Of a stretch of DNA of 43,649 nt, positions 25,080 to 33,492 are shown piece by piece. Position 1 is the stretch's first letter, and each line of letters opens with the position of its first letter. The notes under the pieces are model-generated. The model did not search any database. It was not told the DNA's origin and worked only from the letters and a program-made list of their open reading frames with translations. This stretch comes from JADLEX01 sp964586775 (lineage in GTDB: Bacteria > Lernaellota > Lernaellaia > JACKCT01). The translations under genes and the position numbers were made by a program. The stretch is taken from the NCBI GenBank assembly GCA_964586775.1, contig CAZPJD010000068.1:1-43649 (forward strand), written 5' to 3'.

Positions 25080-26225
25080 CTAGGTCGTCGGCTGCGCCTT
25101 CCGGTAGATGCGCGCGACGCGGTAGTTGATGTTCGTAAAGATCTCGTAGGCGCTCGTGCCCACCACGTCCGCCACCTCTTCCACCGTGATCCGCTCGTCG
25201 CCCTGCGCGCCGATCAGCACCACCTCGTCGCCGAGCGCCGCGCCGGGCACGTCCGTCACGTCGAGCATCGCCATGTCCATGCACACCGCGCCCGTGATCG
25301 GCACGCGCACCCCGCGCACCAGCGCGTGGCCCTTGTTGCTCTGACGGCGGTTGAGGCCGTCGGCGTAGCCCATCGGGATCGTCGCGATCACCGATGGCCG
25401 CTTGGCCTCCCACAGCCCGCCATAGCTGACGCGCGCCCCCACCGGGATCGTCTTGAGATGCGCGATCTGCGTGCGCAGCGTGAGCACCGGCTGAAGATCC
25501 AGCATGCCGCGAAAATTCGGATTGGGGAATGCGCCGAGCATGGCGATGCCGATGCGCACCATATTAAACGGCGGGCGCGGCGCGGCCATCGACGCGGCGC
25601 TCGCCGCCAGGTGCTTCCACGGCGCGTCGAGGTCCTCGTCCTCCAGATTCTGCACCACGTCGCGAAAGGCGGTCGCCTGCTTCCAGTAGTTGTCGTCCAG
25701 ACTCGGCATCACGCCGGAAAGGTGCGTGAGATATCCGTCGACCTGCAGCACGCCCGATTCGCGGATCAGGCGCGAGACCTCGACCGCCTCTTCGGGCTGC
25801 ACGCCGATGCGGTTCATCCCCGTATCGACCTTGATGTGCACGCCGAACGAGATGCCCGCGTCGCGCGCCTGCGCGATGGTGGCCAGCGCGTTCTCGCGGC
25901 TGATGATGACCGGGGTGAGGTTGTAGTAGTGGGCCTTCATGGCCTCGCCCCAGTAGATGCCGCCCAGCACCAGAATCGGCCGCGTGATGCCGCCCTCCCG
26001 CAGACGCACTCCCTCTTCGCAAAACGCCACGCCGAACGCCGACACGCCCAGGCGCTCCAGATTCGCGGCCAGCGCCACCGAGCCGTGACCGTAAGCGTCG
26101 GCCTTCATGACGGACAGGATGCGCACGTCGGGGCCGAGCCGGCTCTTGATCGTGTTGTAGTTGTGCTCCAGCGCGTCGAGGTCGATGAGCGCGAACGTGG
26201 GGCGATGGGTATAGTGCGTGAGCAT
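25080..26225 (-). CDS. alr: Alanine racemase
   Basis: The 381-residue product has the whole alanine racemase layout. The N-terminal barrel starts FALIDLDALEHNYNTIKSRL, with the PLP Lys41 in SVMKADAYGHG. Further motifs are KVDTGMNRIG, the SYGG motif with catalytic Tyr268 in the C-terminal domain, GYADGLNRRQSN and GAVCMDMAMLDVT. It interconverts L- and D-alanine for peptidoglycan. The ATG is preceded by AAGGA at six bases. It lies 25 bases after the SHOCT lipoprotein and 10 bases before mlaE in a minus-strand operon. Length is slightly above 360, which is normal. Confidence 0.95.
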   Translation of the reverse strand: MLTHYTHRPTFALIDLDALEHNYNTIKSRLGPDVRILSVMKADAYGHGSVALAANLERLGVSAFGVAFCEEGVRLREGGITRPILVLGGIYWGEAMKAHYYNLTPVIISRENALATIAQARDAGISFGVHIKVDTGMNRIGVQPEEAVEVSRLIRESGVLQVDGYLTHLSGVMPSLDDNYWKQATAFRDVVQNLEDEDLDAPWKHLAASAASMAAPRPPFNMVRIGIAMLGAFPNPNFRGMLDLQPVLTLRTQIAHLKTIPVGARVSYGGLWEAKRPSVIATIPMGYADGLNRRQSNKGHALVRGVRVPITGAVCMDMAMLDVTDVPGAALGDEVVLIGAQGDERITVEEVADVVGTSAYEIFTNINYRVARIYRKAQPTT

Positions 26226-26250
26226 CCGGATCCTTTCCCGGCCGGGATCG

Positions 26251-27141
26251 TCAGATCGCGCCGAGGATTTCGGCGCGCTTTTTCTCGTATTCCTCGGGCG
26301 TGATGAGCCCCTTGTCGAGCAGGGCTTTGAGTTCGAGCAGCCGCTCCTCGACGGATCGCGTTTCGGCGGGCGGCGCCGGCTCGGCGGGCGCGGGCGTCGG
26401 CGCGGGCGTCGGCGCGACGGCGGGCGGGGGCGTTGTGGCGGCCTCGGCCTCGTCGTCGTCTTCGTCCACGCGGGGCCGGGGCGCCCAGTTGGCGAGGGCC
26501 ACGACCGTCCAGTTCGTGTGTTCCTTCTTCAGGAACGGATCGTCGGCCACCAACGGAGGCGGGGCGTTGTGCGGGCCGGGATCGAGCCGGTACGTGCCGA
26601 GCGAATACCGCGCGCGCGGGTCGCCGGTGTTCGGCTGATCCTCGTTCGACAGCTCGAAGTTGAAGTTGCCGAGCACGAGGTGCAGCGTTTCGTCTTTCAC
26701 CCACGCCCAGCCGCTCGTGAGCTTGCGCGACTTGAAGACCAGATCGCGCTTGTACGACGTGACCTCGAAGCCCACCCACTGGTCGGCGTTGCACGTCGCG
26801 AGCGCCTTCGCCATCGACTTGGCGAGCTTTTTCACCTCGTCCTCGTCGAACACGCGCCCGCGCTCGCGCCACTTGAAAAACGAGTGCTCGCTGTAGGTCA
26901 GGTCGGCGAGGATCGCGGCGAGCTTCGCCGGTTCGATCGTCGCGGGGTGCGTGAAACCCCTGGGCACCACGCGCCCGTTCGCGTCGGTCTCCCACGTCAC
27001 GACGATCGCGTCTTTGCCCTTGCGATAGACGTCGCTGGTCTGAAAACCCGCCTTCGAGCACGCCGCGATGACGGGCAGGATCAGCAAGACGGCGATGGCG
27101 GCCACGCGTCGCGCGCCGCGGATGTGCGTATCGGCGTTCAT
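26251..27141 (-). CDS. Lipoprotein with C-terminal SHOCT domain
   Basis: The 296-residue product has a lipoprotein signal ending at Cys28 (LPVIAAC), an alpha/beta-like domain of about 180 residues that I do not recognise (IVVTWETDANGRVVPRGFTHP, LTSGWAWVKDETLHLVLGNFNF), a Glu/Asp and then Pro/Ala-rich linker (TPAPTPAPAEPAPP) and a final SHOCT motif (LLELKALLDKGLITPEEYEKKRAEIL). SHOCT is a short oligomerisation-type module that usually sits at protein ends. The start at 27141 is chosen because the longer frame lacks a signal peptide. It is the first gene of the likely operon with alr, mlaE and the SGNH lipoprotein, suggesting an envelope role. Confidence 0.7.
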   Translation of the reverse strand: MNADTHIRGARRVAAIAVLLILPVIAACSKAGFQTSDVYRKGKDAIVVTWETDANGRVVPRGFTHPATIEPAKLAAILADLTYSEHSFFKWRERGRVFDEDEVKKLAKSMAKALATCNADQWVGFEVTSYKRDLVFKSRKLTSGWAWVKDETLHLVLGNFNFELSNEDQPNTGDPRARYSLGTYRLDPGPHNAPPPLVADDPFLKKEHTNWTVVALANWAPRPRVDEDDDEAEAATTPPPAVAPTPAPTPAPAEPAPPAETRSVEERLLELKALLDKGLITPEEYEKKRAEILGAI

Positions 27142-27266
27142 GACGCGGCGGATTCTAGCGACCGGCCGCAGCGGACGCAACGCCGGGCGTGTCCATGTGG
27201 GATAGCCGTCTGGCAGGCGCCGAGGGCGTGGCGGTGGCGGGCCGATCGCGGTCGCCGCTCCGCCGA

Positions 27267-27614
27267 TCAGCAGTTCGCTTCGACGCAAGCCCCGCCGCAT
27301 TGGAACGCATCATCGCTGCACGCTTCGCTCGCCGCGTTCAGGCATGCGCAGGAACACTCGGTCTGGGCGGCGAGATTCGCGCACCCTTCCGCGCTCCCCA
27401 CGCACTCTTCGACCGAGCCGAAGTAGCCGCACTCGACCGCGTATTCGCAAAGCGTCTGCTGCGTGCAGGTCGCCGCGTCGTCGTCGCCGGTCGCGTCGTC
27501 GTCATCGTCACCGCTGTCGGAATCGTCGTCATCACCCGCACAGCCGATCGCGATCGCGGCAAGCGCGATCAACGTCACGCACGCGAACACCATGAACAAC
27601 AATGGGGTATTCAT
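27267..27614 (-). CDS. Small Cys-rich lipoprotein with Asp-rich linker
   Basis: The 115-residue product has a signal peptide ending at Cys25 (AIAIGC), an acidic linker (AGDDDDSDSGDDDDDATGDDDA) and a compact domain with about 12 Cys (ATCTQQTLCEYAVECGYFGS; EECVGSAEGCANL; ECSCACLNAASEACSDDAFQCGGACVEANC). The Cys spacing suggests a disulfide-bonded extracytoplasmic domain. The start is decided by GGAGGA four bases before ATG 27614; a longer frame to 27686 is dismissed. It shares the Cys-then-Asp-tether architecture with the lipoproteins at 2063, 11107 and 23109. Function unknown. Confidence 0.72.
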   Translation of the reverse strand: MNTPLLFMVFACVTLIALAAIAIGCAGDDDDSDSGDDDDDATGDDDAATCTQQTLCEYAVECGYFGSVEECVGSAEGCANLAAQTECSCACLNAASEACSDDAFQCGGACVEANC

Positions 27615-27696
27615 CGATTCCTCCGGAAACACCCGTGACATTGGCATTTCCATGTTCGCCCATTCTTTGTATATGTCAATGTCCATTTAATGAAAC

Positions 27697-27774
27697 TCGC
27701 CGCTCGACCGTGGCGGCACGGCGCGGCTTCCCCACGATCGTTCAGGTTTTCGTTGTGGCGAAGTCGAGCGGCGA
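27697..27774. repeat. Perfect 12-bp inverted repeat in intergenic space
   Basis: TCGCCGCTCGAC (27697-27708) and its exact complement GTCGAGCGGCGA (27763-27774) flank 54 bases. The arms would base-pair in RNA from either strand. It lies in the gap between the Cys-rich lipoprotein and the DinD fragment. Confidence 0.6.
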
Positions 27775-27890
27775 CGCCATCGCGCCTTCGCGCAGGGCGA
27801 CAATCGACGCGGGCTCCGCCGCGCGTGTTTCGGCATCGAGAGTCGCCCAAGACGAAGGGGGAAAACCGGGGGGAAGCGCGATGATGTGGA

Positions 27891-28310
27891 TTACCCTCGT
27901 TTTTTCCTCGCGAGGGTATCGGTCGCACGCAGCGTCTTTCGCCGCTTGCCTTCAAACTTCTTGATGCTCTCCTCGACCGGCAGATTCTCGGGCATGGTGC
28001 CGCCGAGATCTTTGATGGTCTGTCGCACCTTCTCGCCGACCTCGCGGTGCGTGCGATTCGCGGCGGCTTTCCCCTGAACCCGCTCCCGACGCAGCTTCTC
28101 CTCGGCCTGCGTCGCGCGGAACAGGTTCGCCGCCAGTTCCGTGCTGCCCATATGGTCGAGGATCTTCTCGCTCTTTTTCAAGCCCTTGCGCCGGTGGATA
28201 TCCTCCTGTTTCAGACCTCCATACAGCCCCATGTACCCGTGGTTCTGGAAGATCGCGTAGTCGATCGGTTCGATCACGCCCGCGCCGGATTTCCCGATTC
28301 CGTTCTTCAT
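27891..28310 (-). CDS. dinD: DinD C-terminal domain, stand-alone (N-terminal BRO part absent)
   Basis: The 139-residue product aligns, from memory of E. coli DinD, with the C-terminal half of that DNA-damage-induced protein: YAIFQNHGYMGLYGGL, IHRRKGLKKSEKILDHMGST, ELAANLFRATQAEEKLRRE and TIKDLGGTMPENLPVEESI. Full DinD is about 274 residues and has an N-terminal BRO-like domain, which is missing here; upstream in this frame a TGA lies 11 codons before the ATG. Yet ATG 28310 has a near-perfect GGGAGGG four bases upstream, so the fragment may be translated as a separate protein rather than be dead. E. coli DinD inhibits RecA-mediated strand exchange. Either a truncated relic or a domain-only variant. 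Confidence 0.8.
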   Translation of the reverse strand: MKNGIGKSGAGVIEPIDYAIFQNHGYMGLYGGLKQEDIHRRKGLKKSEKILDHMGSTELAANLFRATQAEEKLRRERVQGKAAANRTHREVGEKVRQTIKDLGGTMPENLPVEESIKKFEGKRRKTLRATDTLARKKRG

Positions 28311-28534
28311 TTTTGCCCTCCCGACGCAATCCCGTTGATGTCATCGCGTCGATTTCGATGGAATTTCGCTCATGAGGATTCCGACCGTCACGCTATCACG
28401 CACGCGCGCCGCGCGACAATCTCCGCGGGTTCCGACGCACCCCCATCCGTCTTGCCTTTCGCGGCGAATCCGGCGAAATTCGCCGTGTCCGCAACGCGCG
28501 TCTTTCTTCGCCAATTCGTCCCAGGAGAATCGCC

Positions 28535-30364
28535 GTGACCGGTTCCACGCTGCCCGAAATTTCCCTCGCCGCCGTCATCCACAACCGCCGTTTCGACGAC
28601 CCCGCCAAGACGCAGATCATCTCGAAGCGTCGCGGCGGCGTGCTGACCGACACGTTTTCGCCGATGACGCGGGGCGAGTGCCGAAACCTCGCCGAGCACA
28701 TCGCGATGGGCCTCATGAAGATGGGCGTGGCCGCGGGCGATCACGTGGCGATCTTTTCGCCCAACCGCCCGCAGTGGGTGCTCGCGACGATGGCGATCGG
28801 GTCGATCGGCGCGGCGATGGTGCCGGTGTACCCGACGCTGACCGCGAAGGAAGCGGGCTACGTCGTGAACCACTCCGACGCCAAGGTCATCTTTGTCGGC
28901 GACGACGACCACCGCAACAAGGCGCTGGAGTTCCGCAAGGACTGCCCGAAGCTCGAAAAGATCATCTCGTTCTACCCGGTCCCGGACGACCCGAACGGCG
29001 CGTTCATCTCATTCGACACGCTCGCGAAGCAGGGCGCCGACGGCTTCGACGAGAGACTTCTGATCGAGCGCGCGAGGGCGGTGCGCGAAGAGGACCTCGC
29101 CGCGATCATCTACACCTCGGGCACGACCGGCGTGCCCAAGGGCGTCATGCTCACGCACGCCAACTTCATGTCGCAGCGCGGGGTGAAGGACCTGTTCGAC
29201 CTCACCGGGCAGGACACGTGGCTCTCGCACCTGCCGCTGTCGCATTCGTTCGGCTTCACGGCGGATTTCCTCGGCTGCTTCGAGGTCGGCGGCGTGATGG
29301 GCATGAGCGAGGGGCTCGACCCCGACAGCATGCGCGAGGCGCTCGCGGCGATCCGGCCCACCGTGCTGATGTCGGTGCCGCGCCTGTACGAAAAGCTCTA
29401 CATGCGCGTGCTTTCGATCCTGAAGTCGCGGCCCGAGGCGGCGCAAAAGCTCTTTTGGAAGGCGCACAAGGTGGGCCTCGAGGTCTTCCGCTATCGCAAC
29501 GAGGGCAAGCGCGTGCCCGGGTTCCTGTCGCTCGAATACAAGGCCGCGCAGATCGTGCTGACCAAGGTGAAGGAGAAAGCCGGGCTCGACCGCATCCGCG
29601 TGGCCTACGGCGGCGGCGGGCCGCTCTCGCCCGACCTGATGGCGTTTTTCAACGGCCTGGGCATCGACATCTATCAGGGCTACGGCCTGACCGAGACGAG
29701 CCCGGTCGCCACCGTCACGCTGCCGGGCAAGAACAAGCTCGGCACCGTCGGCCCAGCGATCGAAAACGTGCACATCAAACTCGACGACGACGGCGAGATC
29801 CTCATCAAGGGCCCGAACGTGATGGCGGGCTACTACAAGGACGAAAAGGCCACCGCCGAGGTGATGACGGCGGACGGCTATTTCCGCAGCGGCGACATCG
29901 GCCGCTTCGACGACCACGGTCGCCTGATGATCACCGACCGCAAGAAGGAGCTCATCATCACCAGCGCCGGCAAAAACATCGGCCCGCTGGGCATCGAGAC
30001 CGCGTTCAACATCGACCCCTTCGTCGAGCGCGTCATTTTGATCGGCGACAACCGCAACTACCTGACGGCGCTGGTCGGCCCCGACTTCCCGTCGCTCGAG
30101 CGCTGGGCCAAGGAGCAGAACCTGTCGTGGACGAGCCACGCCGATCTCGTGCGCAAGCCGCAGGTGGTGCGTCTGATGCAGGAGCGCGTGGACATCGTGA
30201 ACAAGGATCTGGCGAAGTTCGAGACGATCAAAAAGTTCACGATCGTCGACCACGAGTTTTCCGAGGAGAACGGCGTGCTCACGCCGTCGCAGAAGGTCAA
30301 GCGGCGCATCGTGATGGAAAAGTACAAGGACCTGATCGACAAGATGTACGCGGGGAGCGACTGA
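28535..30364 (+). CDS. fadD: Long-chain fatty acyl-CoA synthetase
   Basis: The 609-residue product is an AMP-binding enzyme of the long-chain acyl-CoA synthetase (FadD15-like) group. Motifs: IIYTSGTTGVPKG with YTSGTTG from residue 193 (phosphate loop), LPLSHSFGFT, YGGGGPLSPDLM, YGLTETSP at 383-390, GYFRSGDIG with Asp454 and DRKKELIITSAGKNIGP. The C-terminal SQKVKRRIVMEKY has a conserved Lys in the usual place. It activates fatty acids to acyl-CoA through an acyl-adenylate. The start is GTG 28535, seven bases after AGGAGA. No other beta-oxidation gene is near. It converges with the SGNH array after 7 bases. Confidence 0.93.
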   Translation: MTGSTLPEISLAAVIHNRRFDDPAKTQIISKRRGGVLTDTFSPMTRGECRNLAEHIAMGLMKMGVAAGDHVAIFSPNRPQWVLATMAIGSIGAAMVPVYPTLTAKEAGYVVNHSDAKVIFVGDDDHRNKALEFRKDCPKLEKIISFYPVPDDPNGAFISFDTLAKQGADGFDERLLIERARAVREEDLAAIIYTSGTTGVPKGVMLTHANFMSQRGVKDLFDLTGQDTWLSHLPLSHSFGFTADFLGCFEVGGVMGMSEGLDPDSMREALAAIRPTVLMSVPRLYEKLYMRVLSILKSRPEAAQKLFWKAHKVGLEVFRYRNEGKRVPGFLSLEYKAAQIVLTKVKEKAGLDRIRVAYGGGGPLSPDLMAFFNGLGIDIYQGYGLTETSPVATVTLPGKNKLGTVGPAIENVHIKLDDDGEILIKGPNVMAGYYKDEKATAEVMTADGYFRSGDIGRFDDHGRLMITDRKKELIITSAGKNIGPLGIETAFNIDPFVERVILIGDNRNYLTALVGPDFPSLERWAKEQNLSWTSHADLVRKPQVVRLMQERVDIVNKDLAKFETIKKFTIVDHEFSEENGVLTPSQKVKRRIVMEKYKDLIDKMYAGSD

Positions 30365-30371
30365 GCGCGCG

Positions 30372-31424
30372 TCAATCGGAGCGCGGCGCGATCTCGTCCC
30401 AGTGATCGCGCAGGTGCTCGAAGACCGCGTCGGCGACGAGCTCCATGCCGCGCGGCGTGAGGTGCACGAAATCGGCGAAGACCGATTCGGGTAGCCTCGG
30501 CTCGGCGGCGAAGCGCCCGCGCGGCGACGCCATCCCGACATGCAGACCCGGCGACGCGGCGGCGAGGTAGGTCGGCGGGCCGTCGGTGCTGTCGAGCGGC
30601 GTCAGCCGACCTTCCGCCCACCCGAAATACTCCACGCCCACGAACGCTCGCACGCCGTGCGCACCGAGCCATTGCACCGTGGCGGGCAGCGCGTCGGGCA
30701 CGTCGCCCTCGCGATACGCCGCGGGCGCATCGGTCAGCCGGTGCAACACGCCCTCGTCGCCGCCCCATCTGGCCCACTGGCGCAGCGACATGAGCAGATA
30801 CAGCGAACGTACCCGCCACGCGCGGCGCAGCCACTCGACCTCGGAGCGCGCGCGTGGCTCGGGCGGGTCGATGCGGTCCACCACCGACGGCGACTCGTAC
30901 CAGATCACGATGTCGGGCGAGAGTTGCATCCAGCGGCCCTGCAACAGGCGCTTGGTCTGCATCGAGTTGTGGCCCGGCACCGCGCCGTTGAACACCGCGA
31001 AACGCACCCCCGGCGTCGCCCACGCGTCGAGCCGCTCCTGCAGTCTGCGCGGCCAGTTTTCGCGCGCGTTGTTGTAGAAGCTCACCGAGTCGCCCGCCAC
31101 GACGATGCGCACCTCGCCCGGCGTTTTGGGGGTGGGCGGGAAGTACGGCGGACGCCGCTCGGCGGGATCGGCCGGGTCCTTCACGCGATAACCCGCGTAC
31201 TCGTCGGCGACGAAGGCGTGATCGAGGCGCGTCCAGTGCATCGCCTCGTGCGTCATGACGGCGTCGCGGTTGCCCGCGAGGAGCTTTTCGTAGAACGGCC
31301 TCGTCGCGCGGGCCACGTCGCGCGTGAGGAAGCGCGCGGCGATCTCGATCGACGCGACCAGCGCGAGCGCGGGCACAAGCGCAAACGCCACGCGGCGAAA
31401 ACGGCGCGCACGATTCGCGTTCAC
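30372..31424 (-). CDS. Membrane-anchored SGNH-hydrolase-like protein (array copy 4)
   Basis: The 350-residue product has one N-terminal membrane helix (FALVPALALVASIEIAARFL) and an SGNH-like domain on the far side of the membrane: block I VVAGDSVSFYN (Ser113), the FNGAVPGHNSMQTKRLLQGRW block, LSPDIVIWYES, and DFVHLTPRG with Asp318 and His321. No GND block III is seen, as in AlgJ/AlgX-like acyltransferase relatives. GTG 31424 overlaps the preceding gene's TGA (GTGA). It is the most divergent of four tandem copies and is closest to copy 3 (shared LLQGRWM, IVIWYES). A role in acylating or deacylating an envelope glycan is inference. Confidence 0.78.
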   Translation of the reverse strand: MNANRARRFRRVAFALVPALALVASIEIAARFLTRDVARATRPFYEKLLAGNRDAVMTHEAMHWTRLDHAFVADEYAGYRVKDPADPAERRPPYFPPTPKTPGEVRIVVAGDSVSFYNNARENWPRRLQERLDAWATPGVRFAVFNGAVPGHNSMQTKRLLQGRWMQLSPDIVIWYESPSVVDRIDPPEPRARSEVEWLRRAWRVRSLYLLMSLRQWARWGGDEGVLHRLTDAPAAYREGDVPDALPATVQWLGAHGVRAFVGVEYFGWAEGRLTPLDSTDGPPTYLAAASPGLHVGMASPRGRFAAEPRLPESVFADFVHLTPRGMELVADAVFEHLRDHWDEIAPRSD

Positions 31425-32464
31425 GGCGACGACTCCGAACGGGGAGCGAATGCGTCCGCGCGGCCGGTGATCCATTGGCGCACGGTTTCGGCGACGAGGT
31501 CCTTGCCGGTGGGCGTCAAGTGCACCCAATCTGTGAAGAGCGCTTCGGGGCCGCCGCCGTGCGCGCGGAATGCGTCCTGAGCCGAGACATATCCCACCTC
31601 GATGCCCTCGATCGGCGCGCGCGGCAGAAAATCGGGCGCGGTCTCGCGCACGCTGTCGGCGTTGCGGATCTCGCCGTTCATGTATGCGAGGTAATCGACC
31701 GCGACAAATCCGCGCACGCCCCGATCGCGCAGCCAGCGGATGAGCCCGGGCAGCACCGTGTTGCGATCGGGGTTCACGTCCTCGGCGGGCGCGTTGAACA
31801 TGCGGTCGAGATCGGTGCGCGGCCCGGCGACAAGGCTCTGTCGAAAGAGCGCCACCGCGTAGAGCAACCGCGAGCGGTAGATCTGATTCGCCGCCGCCAG
31901 CCGCCACGCTTCGAGCGGGGCGGGCGGTTCGACGCGGTCCACCACGCGCAGCGATTCGTACCAGATCACCACGTCGGGCGCGAGCGCCATCCATCGCCCT
32001 TGCAGCAGCCTCTTCACCTGCACGGGGTTGTGGCCCGGCGTCGCGCCGTTGAAGACCATGTATCGCCCCGGCGCATCGGCGTCGAGCTTTTCCTGCAAAT
32101 GGCCCGGCCACGAGTCGTCCCACGAGTTGCCAAAGGTGACCGAATCGCCCACGCACAGCACGCGCACCTCGCCCGGCGCTCTGGGCGGCGCGGGAAGAAA
32201 CGGCGGACGGCGCGAGGCGGGATCGGTCGGGTCGACGTGGCGATAACCCGCGTGCGGATCGGCGACGAACTGCGCCTTCGTGCGCAGCTCGTGCAGCGAT
32301 TCGTGGACGACGCGGTCGTCCGCGCCGAGCCGCCGCATGAGCCACGCGCGCAGCGCGCCGCTCGCCACGTCCGACATCGCGACGCGGGCGGCGACTTCGA
32401 GCACGCCGGCGAGCGCTACGAAGATCGCGAGCGCGACGAGCCGCCGTTTCGCGCGAAGCCTCAC
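31421..32464 (-). CDS. Membrane-anchored SGNH-hydrolase-like protein (array copy 3)
   Basis: The 347-residue product has a basic start, one membrane helix (LVALAIFVALAGVLEVAARV), a 60-residue lead-in with the copy-specific block DPHAGYRHVDPTDPASRRPPFLP, and an SGNH-like core: VLCVGDSVTFGNS (Ser108), FNGATPGHNPVQVKRLLQGRW, LAPDVVIWYESLRV and FTDWVHLTPTG with Asp312 and His315. Both ends are linked to neighbours by GTGA overlaps (32464 and 31424), so translation is probably coupled along the array. Substrate unknown. Confidence 0.78.
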   Translation of the reverse strand: MRLRAKRRLVALAIFVALAGVLEVAARVAMSDVASGALRAWLMRRLGADDRVVHESLHELRTKAQFVADPHAGYRHVDPTDPASRRPPFLPAPPRAPGEVRVLCVGDSVTFGNSWDDSWPGHLQEKLDADAPGRYMVFNGATPGHNPVQVKRLLQGRWMALAPDVVIWYESLRVVDRVEPPAPLEAWRLAAANQIYRSRLLYAVALFRQSLVAGPRTDLDRMFNAPAEDVNPDRNTVLPGLIRWLRDRGVRGFVAVDYLAYMNGEIRNADSVRETAPDFLPRAPIEGIEVGYVSAQDAFRAHGGGPEALFTDWVHLTPTGKDLVAETVRQWITGRADAFAPRSESSP

Positions 32465-33492
32465 GGTGACACTCCGGCGTCGGCGAGGCTCGCCAGCACC
32501 GCGTCGGCGGCGGTGCGCGCGACCAGATCCGCGCCCTCGCCCGTCAGGTGGATGCGATCGGTGAAGAGCGCCGCCGCACCGCCGGGATGCGCGCGAAACG
32601 CGGCGACGGGATTCGCGAAGACGAGCCGCGCGGGAGCGGTGTCGTAATCTTCGCGCGCCGTTTGATCGAAGTCGCCTTCGAGCGTGCGAATCTCGCCGCC
32701 CTCGTGCTCCAGATACGCGAGCGCCACGAACGCGCGCACGCCGCGCTCACCGCACCAGCGGACGAGATCGGGCAGCACGTTCGCGCGAGCGCCGGGGGCC
32801 GGCGCGAGTTTGGCATCGAATGCGCGCGCGACCGGATCGGCGCGACGTGCCGACCACGCCTGCGCCGCCGCCGTAACGAGATAGAGCGCGCGGAAGCGAT
32901 AGATCTGTTCGAGCGCCGCCATGCGCGCGGGGTCGATGGGCGCGGGCAGCTCGACGCGATCTGCGAAGCGCGACTTTTCGAGCCACACGACCACGTCGGG
33001 AGCAAGCTCGATCCACCGGCTTTGCAGCAGCCGCTTGCACTGCACCACGTTGTGGCCGGGCGTGCCGGCGTTGGTGACGACGAATCGCCCGGGCGCGGCG
33101 GCGTCGAGGCGGTGCTGCAAACGCCCCGGCCACGAATCTTCGTACGAGTTGCCGAACGTCACCGAATCGCCGACGCACACCACGCGCGTCTCGCCGGGCG
33201 CGTTGGGTGGCGCGGGCAGATACGGCGGTCGGCGCGAGGCGGGATCGACGGGATCGCGATGCCGATAACCCGCGTAGGGATCGGCGACGAGCTGCGGCGC
33301 GATACGCAGTTGCAGAAACGACTCGTGCACAATGCGCGCGTCGGGATCGGGGTCGGCGTCGCGAAACAGGCAGTCGAGCACGCGTCCGCGCACCGCGTCG
33401 GAGAGCGCCACGCGCGCGCCGAGCTCGGCCAGCGCGACCAGCGCGAGCACCGGCACGAGCGCGAAGAGTCGTCGCCTCGTCTTCGGCGTCAC
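32461..33492 (-). CDS. Membrane-anchored SGNH-hydrolase-like protein (array copy 2)
   Basis: The 343-residue product shows the same plan: helix (FALVPVLALVALAELGARVAL), lead-in DPYAGYRHRDPVDPASRRPP, block I VVCVGDSVTFGNS (Ser110), NAGTPGHNVVQCKRLLQSRW, LAPDVVVWLEKSRF and FTDRIHLTGEG with Asp312 and His315. It is closest to copy 1: both have the GTPGHNVVQCKR and TDRIHLTGEG versions, and near the 3' end they share 59 bases with two differences (32533-32591 and 33573-33631). GTG 33492 overlaps the preceding TGA. One-domain extracytoplasmic esterase or acyltransferase is inferred. Confidence 0.78.
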   Translation of the reverse strand: MTPKTRRRLFALVPVLALVALAELGARVALSDAVRGRVLDCLFRDADPDPDARIVHESFLQLRIAPQLVADPYAGYRHRDPVDPASRRPPYLPAPPNAPGETRVVCVGDSVTFGNSYEDSWPGRLQHRLDAAAPGRFVVTNAGTPGHNVVQCKRLLQSRWIELAPDVVVWLEKSRFADRVELPAPIDPARMAALEQIYRFRALYLVTAAAQAWSARRADPVARAFDAKLAPAPGARANVLPDLVRWCGERGVRAFVALAYLEHEGGEIRTLEGDFDQTAREDYDTAPARLVFANPVAAFRAHPGGAAALFTDRIHLTGEGADLVARTAADAVLASLADAGVSP

